In this document: in pieces, positions 12,923-23,819 of the stretch
How the letters are laid out: every line of letters begins with the position of its first letter
Position numbering within the stretch: position 1 is the stretch's first letter
Source: Kappaphycus alvarezii
Lineage: Eukaryota; Rhodophyta; Florideophyceae; Gigartinales; Solieriaceae
Direction of reading: 5' to 3'
Assembly (NCBI GenBank): GCA_002205965.3
Contig: NADL03000758.1
Span: 1,674,001-1,738,000, forward strand
Length of the DNA: 64,000 bases
Position numbers and translations under genes: made by a program
The notes under the pieces: generated by a model
The model's input: the letters and a program-made list of their open reading frames with translations, nothing else
The model's database searches: none
What the model was told of the DNA's origin: nothing

Positions 12923-14009
12923 CTACACCTTTTCCGCATCCTTCACATCCTCAGCCTCTTTCTCAATCTGCCACAGGAAGAACGGACCCAAAGCGGTCAC
13001 AGCGACGGTCAAGCTCGTGAGCACTGCGGCAGGTCCCGTCTGTGGCCCACGCGCAACTCCAAATTGCACCAAAGCATAATTCACATACTCGAAGAAAAAT
13101 ACAACGCCAACCCCTATAAGATACAACAAGACGACTTGTTCACCCATCCGCTTGACAGCCAAGACAGCGCCACCACTAGCATACAAGAAGACTAACAGTC
13201 CAACGAAAATCATGTAGCCGATATTTCCCGGAAAGTGCGGTGCAAAGGCACCAGCAAGCGGAAAATCATCCGCAGTTGCAGTCCCCTCATTGGCTCTCCA
13301 TGAACATCCAAACACAAAGGTCCAAAATCCAGCCAAGGCCCAATTGACATTCCAAAACACGGCTCGCATTTTCGTTCCCGACAAAGCCTTTAAAAAGTCC
13401 TCCCCCGACGCCACCGCAACCATGCGAGCCATAAACATAAACTGCCCCCCAACAACGCAAAGCACATATGAATCGAAGTTAAAATACCACACGTAGTCAA
13501 CCAACGGAACAAACCAAGACTAGGAACACCATCCAAGAATTCAAATGCACTCAAGTCACCCCCGGGATTCGCAGCAGCATACGCAGGATTGACAACTGCA
13601 AACGCGGTAAAGACGTATATACCCAAGACTCCTTGAATCAACATCGCGATCTTAATAACCGGGCCGTTATACCAACGGAACACAAGGCCCAAAACACCGA
13701 GGGCAAGTCCAATGAGAGCAAAGAGGATTTCACCCAAGGCGCCGATGAACAAGGCGACAGGGTGAGCGCGACCATCTAGCTGCTCTCCTAGATTGGAGAG
13801 TGGGAGGGCGTTGAGACGGACGGTAGCCTCTATGAGGATCATGAAGCTCCAAAGTAGGAGCAGGGCGGAAGCTTCGAGGTACTTTGGACCTAGGGTGGTA
13901 GGTTTCTGAAGGTCTGTTTTGGTGGTTGGTGGGATGGGAGCGGGGACTGGAACTTCGGGACTTGCGGGATTGGGATGGCGGTGGTTGGTGGGGGGGCGGT
14001 GGTGGCCAT
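12923..14009 (-). CDS. Multi-pass membrane protein of unknown family
   Basis: A protein of about 362 residues is spread over three frames. The chosen start is the ATG at 14009 (leader MATTAPP, proline/threonine-rich). A Pro-rich N-terminus leads into LGPKYLEASALLLLWSF and then alternating hydrophobic segments consistent with roughly 7-8 membrane spans, for example HPVALFIGALGEILFALIGL and GEQVVLLYLIGVGVVFFFEY. The C-terminus is charged (IEKEAEDVKDAEKV). Two one-base shortfalls explain the frame changes: the G7 run at 13990-13996, and the C6 run at 13445-13450 (plus strand), where one more base restores FALLGGQFMFMARMV. I do not recognise the family and assign no function. The upstream 380 bp on the coding strand is strikingly C-rich. 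It could be a pseudogene, but the conserved hydrophobic pattern across the junctions argues against that. Confidence 0.7.
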
Positions 14010-15513
14010 GGTTGGGGGAGTTTTTTTTGGGGGGGGGGTGGGGTGGATTCGGGTGCGAGAGAGAGGGGCCGGTTGTGGAGTCGGGGTGGGAGATGGGGGG
14101 CGGGGGTGTGGAGTTGTTGAGGGTTTGTATTTATGTGTTTTTTTTGGGGTGGGGCGGGGGGCTGGTGGGAAATGAGGATTTGTGAGTGGGGTGTTTTGTG
14201 TGTGTATGTGTGCGTGTGGGTGTGTTTTTGTTGGTTGTGATGAGGGTATGTGAAGGCTGAGAAATGTGGGTGTTTTGAGGTGTATGGTAGGAAATTTGGG
14301 ATGAGGGCGATGGTACGGTTCCGACGGGGTGGAGATATTTGGATACTGACGGGAGGAGGGTTGTGGGAGATAGTGAAGATATGTGTAGGCAAGGAAAAAA
14401 AGGGGTGAGACAGTCCAAGTACAGTATACGGTTATATGGTGTATCTATGGTAGCAAATTGAGCAGCAAGGCAGTGTGGTTGAGAATAAGGGATTTGTACT
14501 GGACAATAGGGTATCAGGGGACCAAGCGGCAGAGTGGAAAATGAAGCGGGGTGCGCAGAAACGGAAAAAAAGTTCGGTACACTCCCTCCATACATATGTT
14601 TGCTTGTTCATTGGACAGCGCCGCGAAAAAAAGTCGCCGACTTGATTGGTAACTGGGCGTAAATCTATTTTGATCAACCTTCCTCTCTTGCAATCATTTC
14701 CCATGAGTGACCTGTGCTGTGCATCCGTCATCCTTCCACCAGCGGTGAAATAGATGTTAATCAACACTAGCATATCGTTTCTTTTGTATTTTTTACAAAA
14801 TCATCCTGTGCAAGCTGAGATTTGCACGGATTCCAAACCGATTGCCGAGGCGACGCAGCGTCCGCGACATAGTACGTTGTCCTTGGTTGCTGTAAACTGC
14901 AACCTCCGCCGTTATACAGTACAGTACTGCATATCATCCCTTTGCCAATGGCAAAAACGTCTCACGGGCTTGAGACTCTCAAGCATGAAAAGTCCAAATC
15001 CACCACTTTTCAAAGGGATCAACAAAGACAAAACGGTCCCGAGTCAAATCAAAGTCTCAAGAGAATGTACATTGTACTGTACTTTTGACTTTACGGAATG
15101 TGCTGTTCTGTACTTTAGTACAGTACGGTACAGGCATTGTACAGTATGGTGGTAGACATCTCGTTCAAACAGATGGCAATACGGTATCACAGACATTACA
15201 GTTCTTCATGACTATTGCATCAATACAGCACAATTACAGTGGAGTATTGTACGTAACTGCATCTTTCAAATTGCAGTACAGTAATGTTACTGTAGAGTTA
15301 GTCGTACGGGTAGCAACAAGTGCCCCTCATGCCATCTCAGTCAACCGACCCCCATTCCCCAAAACCCACGTCTTCACATCACCCTCATTTACCCCATGCC
15401 CCGCAAAACTTTCTGCTCAACAATTCGCAAAAGCACCTCCCCAACTCGCACCAAACCAACCCCTGCCCATCAAACGAGCCCCCGCCCCACAACCCCACAC
15501 ACAACCCAAACAC
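14010..15513. other. Divergent-side intergenic DNA; C-rich leader and TACAG clusters
   Basis: On the minus strand 14010-14390 is a C-rich, low-complexity leader of the membrane protein gene (plus strand: runs of G and GT). It reads open in several frames but has no protein character. From about 14915 to 15300 there are scattered TACAG/CTGTA repeats. From about 15320 to 15513 the plus strand is C-rich and looks like the 3' untranslated part of the cupin gene. No further gene seen. Confidence 0.5.
14915..15300. repeat. Scattered TACAG/CTGTA palindromic repeats
   Basis: Multiple copies of TACAGTAC, GTACTGTAC and related palindromes occur near 14920, 15065-15150, 15225-15260 and 15275-15300, separated by unrelated sequence. 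Confidence 0.7.
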
Positions 15514-16221
15514 TCACGGCACCGCACCAATACTAAACAACTCCAAATTCCCCCCCTTTCCCGTATTATAAATCGTATGCTTCGTCGGCGGCATCACAAC
15601 CGCCACCCATCCCTCACCCACCGAATAATTCCGCCCATCCAACTCCAACACACCCTCCCCACCCACAAATATAAACACCTCCGCCATATCCCTATGCCTA
15701 TCCCCAACATACAAAAACACACACGTCAGAATCAAAACATCATCCAAACCCTTTCCCCACATTCCAACCCTCTTCCAACCACGCCCCACAATCATGCATA
15801 CCAATTTTCAGATGCCACTTGCCCTTGTCGCAGCTCCGCCTTTGCAATCTAAGCCACAGAAATGCATCGCATGGCCCCAAAATCCGCGGTTAGCACACTC
15901 TCAATCCATCACCCGATCGCAAAATCGGCGCCCTCCGCTGCACAACCCGGCCATCCAACGCGCATGAAAACATGAACCCCACCAGGGAGGGGGTCACGCA
16001 TTCTCAACACCCACCTGTGTAATATGCGGCACGTCAAAATATCCCACGAGCACACGTTTCATAATATCGGGATTATGAGACACCCCGGTTTGCGCCACCG
16101 ACGAGATTTGAAACAGGCGGCTGCAAGTCTGCGTTTTGTGGTACGGCGCGTGTCGGAGATAGGCGGTTTGCAAATGGCAGCACAGGGCGCCCAGGAGGAA
16201 GGGGATGAAGAAGCTGCGCAT
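15514..16221 (-). CDS. Secreted single-domain cupin protein, three exons
   Basis: A small cupin (about 145 residues) with two introns. Exon 1 is 16221-16015, exon 2 is 15848-15802 and exon 3 is 15697-15514. The ATG at 16221 opens a signal peptide (MRSFFIPFLLGALCC). GVSHNPDIMKRVLVGYFDVPHITQ follows, which is typical of the start of small cupins. Intron 1 runs from GTGGGT to CTTAG (16014-15849, 166 bp, phase 0). Intron 2 runs from GTATGC to GATAG (15801-15698, 104 bp, phase 2). Splicing joins ITQ to IAKAELRQGQVASEN and then to WHRDMAEVFIFVGGEG. The cupin motif 1 region is therefore HRDMAEVF, with the first usual His weak or absent. GEGWVAVVMPPTKHTIYN is motif 2. Cupins fold as a beta-barrel that usually binds a metal; the substrate cannot be told. 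Without the introns the region looks broken, so splicing is the better reading. Confidence 0.8.
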
Positions 16222-16603
16222 TGCTAAGTGTTGGATGGGACGGTGTGGTTGGAAGGTGTGTTTGTGAGGCTGTGGTTGGTGCGAATGGGACACCGGGTGG
16301 CGTGCGGTTCATTGCTGGGTACGCAACGTTGGACGCGGTTTTGGTGCACTATGCGTGTTTGCGTCATGGTGTAAGCTGCTTGGTTCTAGTCGAGGTTGCT
16401 GATTTTGTTTACTGTAAATTTACTATGCGCCTGTTTTTGATGCTGATGTTGATAATCAAAGGGTGTGCCATGTCACTTACAAGTGGTTGCATCATGGAGT
16501 TGGTTATCGCCTTCCGCGCCAGTGCCACGTCCTGAAGAGAATTGTACATTGGCGTCATCCGAGCGGCTGGTTGCAACGGAGAACCCATGTTGGTTGGGAC
16601 ATC

Positions 16604-17437
16604 ATGACAGCCAGTGAAACAACAATCTATCCGCCGCTTGAGACGCCGGACGGCGTGTATACCCTCCCCCCGCCGTTGTATCCCCCCGAAACCTCCCAAC
16701 CTTCTGCCATTACCGTGGACCGTGCCGCACTAAAGGCTCTCTCCCATGACCAGTTAATCGAACGTGTCGTTGCTGCGGAATCCGCTTTGAATTCATATCA
16801 GACGCTTGCTAGTACCCTTCTCTCGCACCTTGCCTTATCTCCTGAACTTACGTCGTATTATTCTCGAACGCTGCGCTCGCTTCTTACTACTTCGCTTTTG
16901 ACCTTGGACTCGATTCAATCATTGCTTCATGTTGAATGTTCTATGCCATGTGTACCGCATGAACACCCGGCGGTTAGTATGCTGTCATGGTCTGGTTTGC
17001 AGTATTCTGAATGGAATGTCCAGTGGAATCCAACTAGTTGGTGGGTGTCGGTGTCGGTGTTGGGTTCTCGGTGGGGTCTTTCGTTCAACTGTCTGACTCG
17101 TGTCGAGCGACTCAAGTTGAACGGTGTCGTCAGGTGTGCATTTTCCCCCGACTTGAGTGCCGTCAGGGTTGCGTTTCGGCAACGCCCCATCATGCATATG
17201 GACGTTGAGAGTCGCGTCGGCTGGGGTGTCGTTCCTATTCCGGTGAGGGAAGGTATTGAGCATATGGTGAGGCTTGAGATTGAGAGTTTTGTCGAAAGGC
17301 GCTTGATGGGAGAGGAGAGTTTGGTTGTCGTTTTGAGAAGAAGGGGTGTGGGCGTTGCGGAGAGTGATGTGGAGGAGGCCCGCGTGCAAGCGGAACGTGC
17401 CACATCGGTACAGTTGACGTCGGGTTTGTTGTTATGA
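16604..17437 (+). CDS. Hypothetical protein, possibly SMP-like lipid-binding
   Basis: An intact, intronless reading frame of 277 residues. I start it at the ATG at 16604 because the upstream extension of the frame (from 16463) has no protein character. The N-terminal third is acidic/proline-rich followed by an alpha-helical, leucine-rich stretch. The C-terminal half alternates beta-like segments (NGVVRCAFSPDLSAVRV) and ends in ESRVGWGVVPIPVREG with a helix IEHMVRLEIESFVERRL. That arrangement resembles the end of SMP (synaptotagmin-like, mitochondrial, lipid-binding) domains of membrane-contact-site proteins. The resemblance is by eye and moderate. No signal peptide or clear membrane span is visible. 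It faces the next gene tail to tail. Confidence 0.6.
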   Translation: MTASETTIYPPLETPDGVYTLPPPLYPPETSQPSAITVDRAALKALSHDQLIERVVAAESALNSYQTLASTLLSHLALSPELTSYYSRTLRSLLTTSLLTLDSIQSLLHVECSMPCVPHEHPAVSMLSWSGLQYSEWNVQWNPTSWWVSVSVLGSRWGLSFNCLTRVERLKLNGVVRCAFSPDLSAVRVAFRQRPIMHMDVESRVGWGVVPIPVREGIEHMVRLEIESFVERRLMGEESLVVVLRRRGVGVAESDVEEARVQAERATSVQLTSGLLL

Positions 17438-17907
17438 GCGTTGGGGTGGACTAGGTTTGCTATTTTGGTGCCCTGGAATGTGGTAGATGCGTTGTAAAAC
17501 AAGCGGACGAGTTGTTGTGCTTTATCGTTTACAAGACAGATAGCGACTGTACTACACTAATGGAGCCCAAAGCGTCGCCACTGGCAACTGGTAACGCTTT
17601 TGTAAAACGCTCATTGCAAAAACTACAAGGCCAACATCTGGGCTCGCTGCTCTTTCCGGAGCATGATGCAACACTTTGTTCGTGAAAGCACCGCGTGAGC
17701 TTATGACATCAATGTGCGTGCTTACCATAGCCCTCAACATACACCGACATGCGCATGCCACCAGACCAACCTCATAGCAGAGTTAGATAACATCTTACGT
17801 ATATGCTAAATGGTTGCATGGAGAAAACGCCAACATGAGATGGACTCTTCTCCGTTCAACCTAGTCTCGAGCAGTATTTGCCAAGGTAGCGCATTACGAC
17901 GCTAGCC
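17438..17907. other. Short intergenic stretch between convergent genes
   Basis: The 470 bp between the two convergent 3' ends (17437 and 17908) hold no reading frame or repeat that I can support. They presumably contain both 3' untranslated regions and polyadenylation signals. Confidence 0.5.
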
Positions 17908-19194
17908 TTACTGAGCCGTGGATTTCTGCTCCGAGGACACAAAGAAGGGAGAATTCACAATCACCCTCTCCAGCAAGGTCACAAACTTATCAACCTCCTG
18001 CTCATACAATCCCAAACTCTCCTCTACCTGCACCTTGACCCTTTCCATCATCGCGGTATCATCACTAGGTATAAGGCTGGCAGCTGTACACAATGCGTTC
18101 AGTTCCACACTGAACTTTGCCAACTCGAGCAACGATCCGCCAAACTTCACCCTCAACGCGTCCGTCGGACCCCTCTCCGCGTTGATCTGCTTTGCAAAAT
18201 CCAGCAACGGTTGCGGCACGCCAGCCAAATACCTCACCATCCACTTCCAGATACCGGACGCGTTACCAATCATGGCCAAATTCTCCCTCCGCTTCCACTG
18301 CTGCTCCCACAACAAAGCATACTTATCCCTCAATCCACCGCCTGCCGCCATCAATTCCTCCACAGCAGCGGCATTGTTCCTCTCACTTCTTTGCCTCAAG
18401 GCAGCAAACATGCCCCCCCTAAAATCCTGCGGCAGAAATTTTGTAATGGCACCTGTCACATGCTCACTTTGCCTCTTTTGAAACTTTTCAAACTTTGTGG
18501 CCACCCCTAAAAACCGGCCTTGAAACTGCTTCAGGGACGCCACCCTCTTACATCGATTGGCCGCCTCCTCGCATGCTAACCTGGTCTTATACATAGACCT
18601 ATCCAAACCTATCGGCATTTCCTCTGCCAAAATTCGCTTCATTACGACATGCCCCAGCTTCCCCTTTCCCTCCCCACTCGTAACGATAGCATCCTCGGTA
18701 ACACGACTCATAACCTCTACATGCAAACGTTCAATATCATCCCTCCGCTCCTTAATTCTATCCAACACCGGGTCTTCAAACTGTTTGTAATGCTCAGTCA
18801 ACAACTCAAACGTAATAGGCACCATTCCACCGCCCGATGCAGCTGCGTTATCGTCAACACCAGGCGCAGCGCGTGGTTCAGTTGCACTGCCATTTTGCTC
18901 TGGCGTGCGTCTCAGAATTCGCCCCCGCAACGTATCCTTCGACGGCACCCGATTCAACATGGCGGAATTGTGACTTTGGGAATGGACGGTGGAGTCACAG
19001 GAAGGGGTGAGGTTGTCGGGGGAAGTGGGGTTCCCCAAGTTATCGGTGGGATACTTGTTTGCGGAGGAATCGGGGGTGCAGGGAGTTTGGGTTGGTGCAG
19101 AAGTATGCGACTGGCAGTGGGTAAAGTTGGAAATGGACTCGGATGAGACACTTGGGAGTAGTAGGGAGGCGAGTAGGGCCGGTCGCAGTCGCAT
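17908..19194 (-). CDS. Secreted protein of unknown family, 428 residues
   Basis: An intact, intronless frame. The ATG at 19194 opens a strong signal peptide (MRLRPALLASLLLPSVSSES). A Ser/Thr/Pro-rich, low-complexity spacer follows to about residue 80, then a long charged, mostly alpha-helical domain (about residues 120-420). Examples are LTEHYKQFEDPVLDRIKER and RRENLAMIGNASGIWKWMV. I see no catalytic motif, transmembrane span after the leader, or known repeat. A downstream Met at about 18960 could start a shorter cytosolic form, and the sharp base-composition switch lies exactly there. I do not recognise the family, and a function cannot be given. Lineage-specific secreted or plastid-targeted roles are both possible. 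Confidence 0.7.
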   Translation of the reverse strand: MRLRPALLASLLLPSVSSESISNFTHCQSHTSAPTQTPCTPDSSANKYPTDNLGNPTSPDNLTPSCDSTVHSQSHNSAMLNRVPSKDTLRGRILRRTPEQNGSATEPRAAPGVDDNAAASGGGMVPITFELLTEHYKQFEDPVLDRIKERRDDIERLHVEVMSRVTEDAIVTSGEGKGKLGHVVMKRILAEEMPIGLDRSMYKTRLACEEAANRCKRVASLKQFQGRFLGVATKFEKFQKRQSEHVTGAITKFLPQDFRGGMFAALRQRSERNNAAAVEELMAAGGGLRDKYALLWEQQWKRRENLAMIGNASGIWKWMVRYLAGVPQPLLDFAKQINAERGPTDALRVKFGGSLLELAKFSVELNALCTAASLIPSDDTAMMERVKVQVEESLGLYEQEVDKFVTLLERVIVNSPFFVSSEQKSTAQ

Positions 19195-22150
19195 TGCAGC
19201 GAGCAGGGGAAACAGAAGGGGAAGCGTGTAGGTAGTGTGGTTGGGGCTGTGAGTGGATTGTAGTCGGGGCGATTGGAGTGGGGCTCGAGGAAACAGACAA
19301 AAGGATTAACAATTGTGAAGGTGGGCCGACAAGAGCGAAGGGCGTTTGGCGTGATAGAAGGCCAGAGCCGGAGGGGAGGCGAGAATGAATTTGGTGGTAT
19401 TTTTTGGGGTTTGGAAATTTGCGGGGATGTGTGAGGGACAGCAGGGCGTGAATTCATTGGGAGACGGGGTTCAAAAAGTGCGGTTTATTTAAGTTGGAAT
19501 AAAACTTTTTTCCTCCTATCCATATTGGCGGGAATCAGATCACAAGGCCAATTCGTCAAATATGTCAACGCGGTTTTTCCAACGTGCCATATCCTGAACT
19601 TTGCAGTACAGTGCAGTATCACCCGACCCTACCGATGCTATTCAAGGCCAAAATGAATCACTTAGTTTCTACCCCGATGCTAATTCGTTTTTATTTTCTA
19701 CCCGCCCACATCCACCCGCCCCAAGTCGAGAGATTCAGAATCCACAACATGACACGCATCCAACTCCTCTTACCACCCATCAACAGGCCATCCACCATGT
19801 CACCCACACCATAACCGCCACCTCGACCGCCCCGTGCACGTCTCAAAATCAACGACGCCCTTACGACACCGCCAGTACCTTGCGAAATAGAGAGTAGACG
19901 CAATCGTATGGGCGGGCAGTTTGAACATGATCGTTTCAGTTGCAAGTTCTAATGCGCACCGTATTGCAGCTTGTGTTGCGTTGAATCCCTGCGTGGCTTG
20001 TGTATGCCTGCCTGAAATTTGTTAGTTGACTTCAGTGCCTGCTCTTTTGGAGGATACACAGTGTGCTCCAATTATAAAGTAGAGCTGTTTTCGGCACGCG
20101 TAGAGAGGACACTCTGGACTGTTTGTGGCAGCGATAGAAATCAAGCCCCGATACTGCGACGTGATCAATGCATCTGGCTTGCTGCGAGGGGATGAGGCGA
20201 ACGAGAGGAAATGGTGATACACACTGTACGCACAGTACAGTACAGTTCATGCATTTTCCAGTACAGTACAGTACAGTAGTACTGTTCTAAAGAAGAAAAT
20301 ATAGTACAGTTGTCCCATACCGTACAAACTGCAAATGTGCTGTACCAGCATGCTGCCTACTGTACTGTACAGTACTGGAGTGCAACCCCCCTATACGTGT
20401 GTACATTTATCAGCAACACTTTCAGATACCCTACTGGCTTCACTTCAAACTGTTGCAATCTTTTAAAATAAATGAGAGCTACATTCTTGCGGGAGAACTC
20501 AGTCAGTAGAGAACTGTTGTGGAGCGACTTTCGTAAAAAATTTCGCCAACAGCGTCGACAAATTGGACGCGTTTCAGAATCCCACAGAATTGTCACACGA
20601 CACTAAAAAAACCGTGCGGTCATGAGACTTTACGAAACAATCTCGTGTGCTTCGGCGGGAGGATGTTCCGATCGACACCAAGTAACCCTACCACCACTTC
20701 GACTCTCAAGATGAACACCAACAAGCTCATTCTGAGCGCACTGCACTCTGCCGAAGCGATACAACTCAACCCCTCCAGTTTCTGCCCCCATCCAAACACA
20801 AACACCGATCGACGACTCCCTGGCCCGTCTGCGTGCCCAACCTTCCATCCCTCCCGTCCACCCCACTCTCCACACTTGACACACCGACATCCTTTATACT
20901 TACGCAGGAACTAAATATTGGGCAAAACACAGAAGGTGGTGCTACTGTCGCCCCGGATGTTGACAGCAACGTTAACAACTCAGTTCTTGAACAAGAGGGA
21001 AGAGAGGGACAGTTGTGTCATTATATGGAAACTGGGATCATGCCATACCCCAAATGCATTAATTCGATTGATGCACATCGGCACAATCTTGGTTCCAAAA
21101 ATAAGGCATTTGCGGTCGCTCGAGAACTTTCCCTCTTTAAAGTTCCTGCTACGGCTTTCAGTATTAAGTGCAGCCCAAAGCAAAAGTCACCGATTACTTT
21201 AATCTACTCTGCAATGCAATGCACAGAAACAGCCCCGAGAGGGTACAGACCCAGAATGCCTACGGCAATAAAAAGAGAGGCAGTTAGTAACTGTGCAACT
21301 ACCCGGAGTTCGACTGACCAACTTTCTTCTCAAGTCCTGTGAGGGGAAGTATATCGGTGGTCTGACAGACCGGTTTAGTAGAGATTTGTTAGAAACTCGT
21401 CGAGTCAAAGGACACAGAGTGTTCAGAAGACCCAAAATTATGTATCCAACGGCTAAGGAAGAGAGTTAGATGAACAGCAACAGATGGCCAAACGCAAGGA
21501 GGGGATGTGGTCTTTCGGACTAAAAGGAGAGGAAAGGAAAAGGAATGTGGGAGAAAACGACTGAAGCCAGCAAGCAGCCAAAGAAGTGGCTGAAGCCGAG
21601 CGACGTGTAGCGTGTAGTGCGGAACGAGGGCAAGCGAGACTCTAAGGGGAATTTCTTTCCTCTCGAAGGGGATGGCGTGAAAGCCGCGGATTTTGAATAA
21701 AGTCCTCCGAGGGGGAACGTCGGCCTACGAAGAGCCTAGACATACAGTCCTCTCTGGGTAACAGGCGCAAATGGGACAGGGATGGAAAACAGAAAAAAGG
21801 GGCGAAGTCTCGCGAAAGATCAGTCCGAAGGGCTACGAGCGGGGACCAAAGGGAATAGCTTTGATATGGCCACGCAGGCGGGAGCCGCTAAAAGGAATAA
21901 CGGAGTGCAAAGGGTGAGAGCAAATATAGAGCTAAAACTTTGGTGACTATTTACTTCGCGTAGCCCGTCAGCTGCCGAACAATCAATTTCTACTAAATTA
22001 CATGTTTGTGTGTCCGTTGGCTCATAGTAAAATGATCTCTGATTGGTGCGCTTGAAAAAATAACAAATGCACCAATCACGATGCGTTTTTAAGCTGTACG
22101 CCTGTATGTTGTGCACTGACACCAGGAATATAAGCATACAGAGAGGCAAG
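19195..22150. other. Long intergenic stretch with TACAG repeats; no supported gene
   Basis: The first 250 bp is the C-rich leader of the preceding minus-strand gene. A TACAG/CTGTA cluster lies at about 20218-20385. A frame at 20645-20914 (with an inner ATG at about 20712 reading MNTNKLILSALHSAEAIQL) could be a short exon or an eroded gene, but it turns to low complexity quickly. About 21450-21800 is purine-rich on the plus strand. None of these is strong enough to call as a gene. Confidence 0.4.
20218..20385. repeat. TACAG/CTGTA palindromic repeat cluster
   Basis: Three dense runs (about 20228-20245, 20258-20280 and 20355-20375) of TACAG units and their complement lie within about 170 bp. 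They form overlapping palindromes such as GTACTGTACAGTAC. Confidence 0.8.
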
Positions 22151-22154
22151 CGCC

Positions 22155-22198
22155 AGTGCAAACGGCCGGCGCCACATAATCGGCGCCGGCCCTGCACT
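22155..22198. repeat. GC-rich perfect hairpin
   Basis: The arms GGCCGGCGCC (22164-22173) and GGCGCCGGCC (22182-22191) pair perfectly across an 8-nt loop. An outer pair, AGTGCA (22155-22160) with TGCACT (22193-22198), extends the stem through a small internal loop. The structure stands alone at the edge of a pyrimidine-rich low-complexity block. It could be a transposon terminus or a structured RNA. Confidence 0.75.
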
Positions 22199-22199
22199 C

Positions 22200-22630
22200 T
22201 GCGCTACATTGCATTTCGTCCAGTCTGTTGTTGACTCCGTCTCTCCCACTCCTCCTCACACTTCCTCTGGTCTGTTCTGTTGTGTCCTTCTGTGGCCTGT
22301 TTTGTTCCAGCCAGGCCTTCCGCTCCCGTCCGGCTCGCGTTTCCGCCCGGCTCCGCCTTGTGCTCCCGCCTGGCCCTGCCTTGCGCTCTCGTCCCGCCCG
22401 CGCTTGGCCTCTTGCGGCCTGCTTTGTTGCTATCTGTGCGTGTGTTTTGTGCTGCTTTTACCCTTTTTGTGTGCTGCGAACTGTTTATCTTGGCCTGTGC
22501 TTTGTGCTTTCCGCTGTGTGTCCGGGCTTGTGCTTTGTGCTGCCCGCTGTGTCCGTGTATCGGTTCTGCTGCTGTTACTTTTGTTGTGGTTGTTGTTGAT
22601 TGCTGCTGCTGTTGTTGTTTAATCTGGAAG
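22200..22630. repeat. C/T-rich low-complexity block with imperfect tandem units
   Basis: The plus strand is almost purine-free in places. It contains imperfect tandem units, for example TGTGCTTTGTGCT twice and CTCCCG(T/C)C(T/C)GGC variants. Three frames stay open for more than 120 codons only because of this composition (Leu/Cys/Pro/Ala-rich). I do not regard them as genes. Confidence 0.6.
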
Positions 22631-23819
22631 CGGGTTGGAAATGGAAATGAAAAAGGTAGGTACGTGAGTAGGACATGAATTCCGTCTTACCCGCTTTCGC
22701 CGCCTACATCATGACCGTAGTTGAACGCTTACTGATCCAGCTTTTTTTGCTGCCTTAGTGGCTTAAGGTGAAGATGATAAACAAGAATATATTATCGTTG
22801 TCAAGCTTTTTTCCCACCCTTGGCGCATCTTTTTTACGCCTCTCTGTGGCAGCCCCCTCCTGACCCTTTCGACTTTCCAACCTAGGCTCTCAGTGCTCCG
22901 TCTCTGCCACTTTCGCGCCCAAACTACCCGAAACTCTGTTCAACTAATCGCGAGGCCATCAAAAACATCATTCTACGCCATCCAAACAGCCAAGCTTAGT
23001 GTGACGCCACGACGATAGTAGTATTTGGAACGAAATCAGGCGCGAAAAGGACGCGATCCTGCTCTGCGTCAACGGCCTTTTGTACTCGGCGTCCAGACAG
23101 TGTGCGCGGTGAAATTACCCGGATCTGTGAAAACCGGTCTCAGTGCTCTACATCTAGACGATCTGTGCGGTAGACTTCCCTCCAGCCTGTATCAATCCTT
23201 GCTTCATCGGTCAAGTGAATAGCCACTTAGTGCTTTGTTCTGCGGTCCGCCACGCACCAACGAACAACGGCGGCAGGCGCGAGAACGGACAGCTTTTCGG
23301 CGTGCACAAATGACGCCCAAACAGGGAGGAAAAATTGCGTCGGAACTGGGAGACAGCAACGGCAAGGAGAGCATAGATGACTGCCCAGCGACGTGCAGCT
23401 TTAGTCGCGCAAGAGACCCGGCGGTGAAGATATGGAGAGGCGGAGCGAGTGTAGGGTAAAGCTGATCAACAACGCGCAATAGGTCGTGCAATAGCTCGGA
23501 AACGTTGATCCATGGAAGACATCTAACAAGCTGCAGCAAGGCGAGAAGAAAATAGTCAGGGCAATGCGCGGCGTATAGCAACCGAATATGTGCCCCAAAC
23601 TGCACAGAGAAGATAGAAAGATCTTCTAGCCAGTGTGCAGCGTAAGGCGGCAGAAAATGAGCAACAAGATGCTCAAAGTCCCTCACCGCTCTCCAAAGAC
23701 ATCCCAACGCCGACAGGGCTGCACTTTAATCTCCCGACTACTTACTACAAGTACACGTCGCAATCATAATCGGCAACAGAGTTCCCCTACCCCCATCAAT
23801 TGCCATCATGCATCACATT
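22631..23819. other. No supported gene; possibly eroded upstream part of the Helitron
   Basis: This stretch lies directly 5' of the Pif1-type helicase remnant and probably holds its decayed upstream portion. Frames here (for example 23235-23459) have no recognisable motif, and the minus-strand frame at 23204-23707 looks like a composition shadow. I could not find a Rep (HUH) motif. Confidence 0.35.

Noticed and set aside
13730-14392. Long minus-strand frame rich in Pro/His/Thr upstream of the membrane protein
   Set aside because: It is open only because the strand lacks G; no domain, and it overlaps the true gene start in another frame. It is the C-rich leader.
15514-16221. Cupin as a frameshifted pseudogene
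   Set aside because: Two GT-AG introns explain all breaks and give a continuous family-like protein.
20645-20914. Short gene beginning near 20712
   Set aside because: A promising first 20 residues, but then low complexity and no conserved domain.
22209-22678. Three overlapping frames of more than 120 codons, Cys/Leu/Ala/Pro-rich
   Set aside because: Pyrimidine-rich low-complexity sequence keeps all frames open; no gene-like features.
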